This document shows, piece by piece, positions 56,265 through 64,000 of a stretch of 64,000 bases of DNA. The stretch is taken from positions 62,001 through 126,000 of the forward strand of contig JARWMV010000029.1 of NCBI GenBank assembly GCA_030998015.1, read 5' to 3'. The DNA is from Ceratorhiza oryzae-sativae. Lineage: Eukaryota; Basidiomycota; Agaricomycetes; Cantharellales; Ceratobasidiaceae. Within the stretch, counting starts at the first letter, position 1, and each line of letters opens with the position of its first letter. The translations under genes and the position numbers were made by a program. Under the pieces are notes generated by a model. It was not told the DNA's origin. It ran no database searches and saw only the letters and a program-made list of their open reading frames with translations.

Positions 56265-58018
56265 TTGCCATTTTTGGTCAATCTATTGCCCAAAACGGAA
56301 TTTCTCAATTTTGACCACTCTGTGTATAGAAATACCTTTCTTACCACAGAATACAACGACATATCTTGGGCTCTTGAGATAGATCCTGTCTGGATTCAAG
56401 CCCCAAACCCTACAATTACTGTTTTAGGTTATAGTAGTACTGGTGGTCCACCCCCACATATTACTCTGACATTTACCTTTTGGAATTATAGGCCATATAT
56501 TCCAATAAATTCAGTATCAAGTGCTCTAAGTGCTGGACTTGAATTTGAAGTCTATATTCAACATCTTCCTGATCAACCACAACCAATAAAAGTTCAACAC
56601 ACATTTATTAGGTCTTTCTGGTCACCCCATACCAGCTACTGGGATACAGTTTATCAAGCCATTTATCAATTCGTCACTGAATGTTACGGGTCAGGGTACA
56701 CTTAAATATCTAGAGCTTAAGCAAATGTAGATATGTTAGTATACACTAATCGTACTCAATACTTCTTAGACTAGAGTAAGAAGGCTCTAAATAGTTGCAA
56801 TGCGATCAAGTAACACTCAAGGTAGTCTTAATCTTTCACAGTGTAAACTGACTAATTTATAGGTATAAAGAGCAAGACTACTATGGTCAGGTTCCCTTAG
56901 ATATCCTAAATGTAGTTCAGCCCTAGTCGCTTGGACTAACTGATACTAATCTTAATACTAGGCTTAAGCAATAGCTTATAGGATAGATGGTGGGCTGCCT
57001 AATGCGTGTACTTCCTCAGCTACAGGTACTTAGATTTCCTCTAATAGCTGGTACTTAATGTCATGCTCAATCAGGCAATATTGTATCCTTATATATCTCT
57101 GTATATAAGATACAATGTCTCAGACAGTATATAACTAATATGGTACTATATTCCTCAGTACTAGTTATATAAGAAATCACACACAGACAAGAGAAATAGA
57201 AAGAGAAAAAGAAACCAATAACCGGTCTGGGTTGAGTAGTGAAGGGAGGTGGTCTGGAAGGGCCTCAGAGGAGGTCCTTTTATACCCTGAGGAGGGCATT
57301 CCAGAGCCAAATAGATACATGCATGCCAGTGCAATCATCAAAAGAGGGTACTGCTATACTTGGGGTACACCCTAGCCCAGTATAGGATAAAAGAGTAAAG
57401 ACAGGGTGTGGATCGAAGGCATTGATGCATCTGAGACCTGCTATTGGCTTGTAGATCATATTATCATAGTATATACATGTAATGAATGGAGGCTACATCT
57501 CAGTGAGTCATAGAGTGAGTCAGAGAAGCTTCTGGATCAATTTGGGAAGCTCTCCTGACTCACTGGAGTCATTAGATCTTGATTGATGGTCCAGTAAGAT
57601 TCTAATGATCTTCGGGCCATTCCGGCGCGAGGATCCAGTGGATCGCGACGATCTTCGGGCAGCCGATACTGCCGAAGATTAGCTATCGATAGAGCACAAG
57701 ATCGCTTTGATAGCGTAAGCGGTTGCCGAGATATGAGCGGTGCGATGTTGTAATCAATATCTCCTGATAAGAGGAAATATCGCAACCTCTGTATCTCTCT
57801 GAGATCTTATCGTAAAAACTTAATAAAATATGCGTTGGAGAGCGGGAAATTTGTACTATTTAATGGAATGGAAAATAGTACAATTCAGAGCGCATACAAA
57901 TTCGAGTATTTCACAATTTAATTACAGAGGCATTGCTTGAGGTTGGCAGAGCAGACTAAAATAATAGAAAATGTTAGTGATCCATAACACTGAAACATAT
58001 TTTGAAAATTATTCCTAA
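56265..58018 (+). pseudogene. D1 ORF1, split by a solo LTR
   Basis: The ATG at 56265 opens a frame of 139 codons to the insertion at 56682. Skipping the LTR and one ctgaa copy, the same frame continues for eight codons from 57995 to a TAA at 58016-58018. The protein is rich in Pro, Thr and aromatic residues (WALEIDPVWIQAPNPTITVL). No domain is recognised. It is the first gene after the primer site. Confidence 0.6.
56682..57989 (-). repeat. Antisense solo LTR of family D inside D1
   Basis: It runs tgttacggg to ccataaca, 1308 bp, in the orientation opposite to D1's own LTR. The perfect 5-bp duplication ctgaa lies at 56677-56681 and 57990-57994. With the LTR at 54915-56217 it forms a 1.3-kb inverted repeat around a 464-bp spacer. 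Confidence 0.9.
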
Positions 58019-58052
58019 GTACAAATTCATCTTGAATTGGAGAAGAACTGTT

Positions 58053-61000
58053 ATGGCCAGTACTTCAAATATTTCTGTGCATGTCCCTGGAAGTTTTTGG
58101 GACAGTACTCACCATCCATTACCACCTGAAGAGCATTATGCATCAGATTCCATGGTAGGAAGTGATGCAGGAGGTAGGCATGTACAATCAGACTATAGTT
58201 ATCATCACCAAGATACTGTAGATTATGAACAATATTTGCCCATCCCTCCTAATGGATCTAGTTCATATATTGCTCTTACTCCTAGAGAGCAAAGGCATCT
58301 GACTTACCAACCTGCTGCTACTAGGATGACAAACCTAACAAGGATGCATCCAGAGATAGCAGAGGAGAAGGTTAGTTAGAGCAGTAGGTAGGAAGATATA
58401 TGAACGTCCTCATCCCCATGTAATGCACATTAAATATCCATCTATTGGGTGTAGAGAATTCTTCAAGGATCTCTTACAAGAATTGGATTATTTATGTACA
58501 TTTAGGCCAGAATGGTCTTGGTCTGCATCTGGAGAACCTGTCATGTTCATTGACTTGAACAGGCATAGGAGTTTTAGGACTAAGCTCTCTGCTTTCAAGT
58601 CCCAACTACTCCCTGTTAGGAGCAGGCATCCTATACCTCACCCAGATGTTCCTGCATTCCCTGAAACTAGGAAGCATTTTGCTTTCAGTAAGAAACAGCA
58701 TGAAGTTGCTTGTGTATTATTCAGGGATGAAGTTGAGCGCTTTTTGGCTTACCTCTTTATTGAACACCAAGCTATGCAAGACCTTGGTAAAGGGAAGCAA
58801 AGGGAGCTCAATGAAATAATGTGGGAAAATTCTGAAGCAGATCCAAGACTCCAGAATATGCTCCAGCCCCTCATCCTAAGCATACTATTGACTCAATTAG
58901 ATCTCCTACTGGTCGTCTAGAATTCAAACCTCTAGAAGTTCAGGAGGATCCAGATGAGCCAGTGAGTGGTGGAGAGGAGCTAGTTCAAATAGAAGAGCAG
59001 GAAGTGGAAGATATCACAAGGATAGCAGATGATTCTGCTGAGGATACTACCATGACTGCAATTCAACCTTCTGGATTTGCATCTACTTCAGCTATGGCTC
59101 AGGGAAGGAGCTTCCTTGGCCCTGTAACTAGTTCTCCAGCTAGACCAGAAGCTTTAGGTGCAATTACTCCTATAAGGACTCCAAGTGAGAAGAGACTACA
59201 AGCTCTATTTACTCCAGAATCAGTGTCTCAAATAGAAGCTACTCGCATTCTGGGAGTTAGAGGTCCTTCTACTTACTTAGAGAGTTATCTAGGAACTTCA
59301 TTTACTCCTGTAGATAAAGACTATCCTAGACGCATAGGAGTAGGTCCTAGGCAATCAGGAAGAGTACTAGAACCTCTATTACCTCCTGCTCAAGTGACTG
59401 AAGCTGGTCCTTCAGCTTTACCCACTATTGGAGAAGTAAATGAGGATGATACTGATCAGGACCAGGACTCTCCCTTGGTAAATAAACCTGCTAGACCGTC
59501 AATCTTTGACAATGCTATTAGAAGGAACCTTTTAGGGGTCGACTTAGCAAAGGTCATGCAGTCACTATTGAGGAAGAGTTTCCTCCTCAGAACAGTATAC
59601 TGGAAGACCAGCATCTCCTTACCCACCTAGGGAGCCAATAACCCCTTCTAGGCCAGTAAGGGATGACTCTGGGACTGTTCCTCAAGGAGCTGTTCCCCTT
59701 ATTGTTACTACTAGTGAAGAAGACTCTTCTGAGGAAGAAGCTAGGAGACCTAGGCATAGGAGTTCTAATAGAACTTCAGATGCTGAAGCAGGTAGGCCTA
59801 CAGAAGATCATAGGGCTGAAGGTTTTAGAGAGCCTACTGGACCTTCTGTAACTATGACTGGAGATCCTTCAAAGATGCCAGTTTATAGTCCTGAAGGGAA
59901 TACCTTATTAGGTTTCCAGCCATTAGTACCTCAGTCACAATTACCTGCTGATGCTAGCATACATATGCCACAAGCTCTAGACCTACTGAAGCTGAAACAT
60001 TTAGAACTCAGAGGTTTGATCCTTATCAACCCTTTGTGATAAATCTAGGACCAGGATTCTCTGGTCTGGCTTCTACTCCACCTAGGAGGCCACCAGGACC
60101 TCCTCCCACTGGACCTCCTGCCTCTAGTGGTAGGAATTTCTCAGGAGGAAGTGCAGGTCCACCTAATCCTCCAGGAGGAGGACAGGGGCCACCTAACCCT
60201 CCAGTAGGTCAAAGTTACCCTCAGCAAGGAGGAGGACATATTCCTCATATTCCTCCCATTCCACCTATTCCACCCAATACTCCTAGGCCACAAGGACTAC
60301 CAGGACCACCAGGACCACCTGGACCTCCAGGGCCCCCTGGAAATCCTCCTAATGGTCCTTATCCTTGGATTCAAGGCCCTCCAGGACGTCCAGGAGACCA
60401 AGGTCCCCCTGGAAGGGATGGCAGGGATGGAAGAGATGGTCCACCAGGTCCACCAGGACCAGAAGGCCCTAGAGGAGCTGGAGGAAATGGTAACAATAAC
60501 AACCAAAATAATCGACCTCATCTAGACATGAAATTGAAGCCTGAAGTGATACCAGAGTATGATGGTGATCCAGATGAACTATATGAATGGATAGACCAAA
60601 TCAGTCGTTATATAGCCATGGGTTTAAATGAGAACAACAGACTCACCCTGACTATCCCATTCAGGTTTACTGGAGATGCTAAACAATGGTGGTATCAGTT
60701 CAATGAGGAACAAAGGCTTAGAATGTCTACAGATTGGAATCAGATGAGAGCTCGCTTAATTAGTTTCTTTTGGACTCCTACTTGGATTACCAAGGCTAGG
60801 AACAAAGCTTTGGCAGCCAGGTTCAAGGATTCAGGCAACAATAAAGAAACTCCAGTTCAGTATGCACTTCACAAAAAGAAACTGCTTGACATGGTTGAAG
60901 ATTGGGATGACCTCACTATCATTGCTGAAGTGGCTAGGTCAGCTCCTACACAATGGAGAACTATAGTCAACCATGAGGATATTGCAGACTGGTCCACTTA

Positions 61001-61523
61001 TGTGACTAGAATTAAGGAACAAGAAGATTTATTGCAAGATTGGCCTTGCCATATGAACAACCAAGCTACCTATGACACAGTCAAGGAGGTGATCAAAGCT
61101 TTTAAGGCTGAAAAGCATCAGAAAAAGTAAGGTCACAAAGCTAGTGCTCATGCAGTAAATTCTTCTAACTCTAAGTTCAAGTCAAAGCAGCCTGATAAAT
61201 TCAAAGGCTATAAGAGGCCCTTCCCTCCAGACAATTCTAATGTTTCCAAACATAAGAAAGGGACTCCTAAAGCTAGAGGAATGAGAGGCTGTATTCATTG
61301 TGGAAGTCTTATGCACTATGACAAGGAGTGCAAGCATAACAAATCTAATGCTAACAATGTCCAAGTTTATTTTGCTGAAACTATTGAAGCTGAACAAACT
61401 GCTTATGCTGAATATGAAGCTGCCTGCAATGATTCTGATCCTGAATCATCTGAAACTGAGCCATCTGAAGACCAAGAGGAAGAATCTGATTCTTCTAGTT
61501 CTTCTTCTGACTTGGATTTTTAA
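58053..61523 (+). pseudogene. D1 gag with collagen-like segment and zinc knuckle
   Basis: Overlapping frames (58053-58379, 58423-58920, 58962-59630, 60036-61130, 61281-61523) appear to be one gene broken by frameshifts near 58370, 58850, 59560 and 59970 and a stop near 61128. In order they encode a His/Tyr-rich N-terminus, a helical region, an acidic low-complexity region, a Gly-Pro-Pro segment (about 60290-60480), a capsid-like domain (PEYDGDPDELYEWIDQISRY; FTGDAKQWWYQF) and a zinc knuckle (CIHCGSLMHYDKEC, near 61294), then a Ser/Glu-rich tail. Collagen-like repeats are unusual in Gag. Confidence 0.72.
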
Positions 61524-61561
61524 TTACTGCCCAGCCTTCTGAATCTAATGAGACAGAGGAC

Positions 61562-64000
61562 TTGGGAGTAAATGCAGATGACCAGGATATACAGGCAGTA
61601 CTCAATTATAATGCACTAGCAAATCAAACAATGGCTACCAAATCATTTTCTATTCAATTATCTACCAGGAATGAGCCTCTTGACCTTAAATCAATCCCTG
61701 AGGATAAAACTATTACTCTTAAAAAGGTGATGGAACATCCTTCAGGAACTCATTTCTTGGGAACTAGACCTACAGTAGCTATGGCTAGGGTAGGGAATGA
61801 AGAAGGCTTAACAGAAATTACTGTTGACTCAGGCTCTGATATTACCCTGATTAGCTATAATTTTCTGACTAGCCTGAAACAACCTCCTAAAGAGAAATCT
61901 GGTCAAAAGATAAATCTTATTTAAGTGACTGGTAAAACTAGTATTGCAGGATATGTAGTATTAGACTTAATCTTCCCTACTAAGGATGGACCTGTAAAGA
62001 TGCAGGTAGAAGCCTATGTAGTGAAAGGAATGAAAGTACCTTTCATTCTGGGTAATGACTTTTCTAACCAATATAGAATCTCTTTAGATCGTCTTTCCTC
62101 TCCTAGCAGAATACTCTTTGGCAACTCTGGTAGGTCTGCTGAAGTAATTGAATTAGAAACTGAACCAAGATTGGATGAAGCTGGAAATGTATTTCAAGTT
62201 TACACTAGACCAGACTTCAAGACAAACCTAGAAAGAAAGCCTTTCACAGGAAAAAATCTTCTAAGAAGAAAGCCTTAAAGAAAGGGCCTGAAGGTGCTAC
62301 CCCAGTTAAATTAGCTAGGGATGTATTTTTAAAGGCTGAATTCATTACACAAGTGCCTATTCTAGTTGAATTCCAGGAAGGACAGCAAGAAGGTTTTATT
62401 GAAGGTAGTCTAGAAAGTAATAATGGAACTCTGATGTCATGGAACTACAGACAGCATCATCACTCCTGATACTAAGACTATTCAGATAACCAATTTTCTC
62501 AGAGGCCAGTGCATTTACCCAAAGGACATGTCATAGGATATATGCATGACCCCAAGATTGCATTGGATAAAGAAAAAGATTTGCCTGAAGAACTTAGGAA
62601 GCAGGAGAAGCCAAGGCACATCTAATAAATACTCTTATGAAGGAAGTCAAAGTACCTTCTCCTACTGCTGAAGAGATTGAACTCTCAAAGCAGCCAGAAG
62701 GAGGCCCTAAAACTGCTGAACTGCCTGACCCAGAGCCAGTCCCTAGGGAAAGACTCTTGGCAGAAGTACATTGGGGAGACAATTTGACTCCAGATCAGAA
62801 GAAAAGCTTGCAAAAGGTGGTGAAGAAGAACTTTGAAGCTTTTGGATTAGATGGCAGACTTGGTAATTACCCAGCCAGGGTAGAGATTAATCTCAGACCA
62901 GGTACAAAGGAAATTGCTTTAACTCCTATAGGCCAAGTGAAGAAGCTAAGGCTGCTATAGACAAGCAAATAGATGATTGGTTGCGCTTAGGTGTAATTGA
63001 GGAATCTAAGAGCCCTTGGGGCTTCCCAGTGCTTGTAGTATGGCGGAATAATAAGCCTCGCTTGTGCATTGATTACAGGAAGCTTAATGCAGTAGCTATA
63101 CCAGATGAATACCCTCTACCTAGGCAACAAGACATCCTTCATTCACTTGAAGGAGCCCAATATCTCAGTACTCTAGATGCTCTAGCAGGCTTTACTCAAC
63201 TCCAGATAAAGGATGAGGATAGGCCTAAGACAGCATTTAGATGTCACAGAGGACACTTTCAATTCAGAAGAATGCCTTTTGGATGGAGAAATGGACCTCC
63301 AGTATTCCAAAGGGTTATGACTGATGTTTTGGCCCCATTCTTATGGATATTTGCTCTAGTATATATAGATGACATTGTGATATACAGCAAGTCATTTGAA
63401 GACCACTGTGAGCATTTAGACAAAGTATTAAAGGCCATTGCAGACTCTGGATTGACTCTTTCTCCTGGTAAATGCCACCTTGGATATCAATCTTTGCTCC
63501 TTTTAGGACAAAAGGTGTCCAGACTTGGCATGTCTACCCATAAGGAGAAAGTGGAAGGCATTCTACAATTAGAGGAACCTAAGGATATACCTACATTACA
63601 AACATTCTTAGGAATGATGACCTACTTTTCAAGTTATATTCCATATTATACTTGGATAGTAGCCCCATTATTTAATCTCTTAAAGAAGTGTCAAGTGGAA
63701 ATGGGATAAATTGGAATCCCATGCTTTCAAACTAGCTAAGCTAGTCCTAGCCAATGCACCAGTTCTCTCTTACCCAATACCAGGGATGCCCTATAGGCTT
63801 TATACTGATGCATGTGACTTTGGAATAGCTGCTATCTTACAGCAAATTCAAACCATGAAACTTAAGGACCTGAAAGGAACTAGAGTTTATGATCAATGTA
63901 AGAAAGCTCACCAAGAAGGGTTACCTGTCCCCAGGTTTATTACACCTGACTCCAAAGGAAAGGTCATCCTGACTGGGGGGGCTGATGGTACTGAAACTTT
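61562..64000 (+). pseudogene. D1 pol: protease and RT/RNase H, truncated by the window
   Basis: The protease motif VDSGSDITLIS lies near 61825, followed by an in-frame TAA at 61922-61924. Frameshifts near 62250, 62440 and 62940 interrupt the linker. The RT frame (62981-63709) is intact, with PRLCIDYRKLNAVAIPDEYP, GFTQLQIKDEDRPKTAF and the catalytic YIDD at about 63361-63372. A shift near 63690 leads to the RNase H start (YRLYTDACDFGIAAI, near 63800). Integrase would lie beyond the window. YIDD and the RT order mark it as Gypsy type. Confidence 0.85.

Larger units (their letters stand above)
54915..64000 (+). mobile_element. Element D1: large LTR Gypsy, runs off the window
   Basis: A 1303-bp 5' LTR is followed directly by a primer-binding-like sequence, ORF1, a long gag with a collagen-like segment and zinc knuckle, a protease and RT/RNase H. 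An antisense solo LTR of its own family interrupts ORF1. Frameshifts and stops in every coding part make it inactive. The 3' LTR would lie beyond 64000. The flank attgg (54910-54914) is the left target-duplication candidate. Confidence 0.88.

Noticed and set aside
56682..57989. Reading this LTR as D1's own 5' LTR
   Set aside because: The primer-binding-like sequence follows the copy at 54915-56217, and the ctgaa duplication flanks this copy, so it is a later antisense solo insertion.

Overview
This looks like nuclear DNA of a filamentous basidiomycete. Genes on both strands carry introns of about 40-55 nt with GT...AG ends, and the gene set (BTB protein, HSPA12-type Hsp70, decayed P450, chromodomain Gypsy elements) suits Agaricomycetes. 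A Rhizoctonia/Ceratobasidium-like genome is my best guess, by inference only. No rRNA, CRISPR or bacterial-type features were seen.

Positions 1-20,300 are ordinary but gene-poor chromosome. From left to right they hold a BTB protein (610-1218, minus), an Hsp70/HSPA12-like gene (1749-4281, minus), a divergent membrane protein with a C-terminal ZZ-like zinc finger (4881-6376, plus), a badly broken cytochrome P450 (7606-9281), an unrecognised spliced gene (about 11280-12746, minus), a proline-repeat reading frame (15428-15916) and a well-supported three-exon gene with nuclear-localisation-like C-terminal basic clusters (18482-19944).

From 20,570 to the end the window is nested mobile DNA. A CpG-poor broken repeat-family gene (20570-23417) is followed by five LTR families or copies. 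Element A (25373-41992, plus) is an old CpG-decayed chromodomain Gypsy. Inside it sits Gypsy element C (30615-38077, perfect AGGAG target duplication), which is itself hit by a solo LTR of family E (36080-36595). Element B (41993-52225, minus) is a younger copy of A in opposite orientation. To the right lie fragments of C, then a D-family LTR fragment, a second C fragment, and element D1 (54915 to beyond 64000) carrying an antisense solo LTR with a perfect CTGAA duplication.

The standout is the roughly 3.6 kb accessory region between pol and the 3' LTR of A/B. It holds a 272-aa reading frame (ORF-X), a spliced gene on the opposite strand (ORF-Y, 163 aa), and a divergent gene encoding a rolling-circle Rep with endonuclease and superfamily 3 helicase motifs of the geminivirus/genomovirus kind. 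The same layout occurs in both A and B, so an LTR retrotransposon appears to have captured a CRESS-DNA replicon-like module and carried it along. The B Rep copy is broken by two apparent frameshifts and one stop, and the A copy is truncated. Comparing A with B also shows directly how CpG-to-TpG/CpA change disables these elements.
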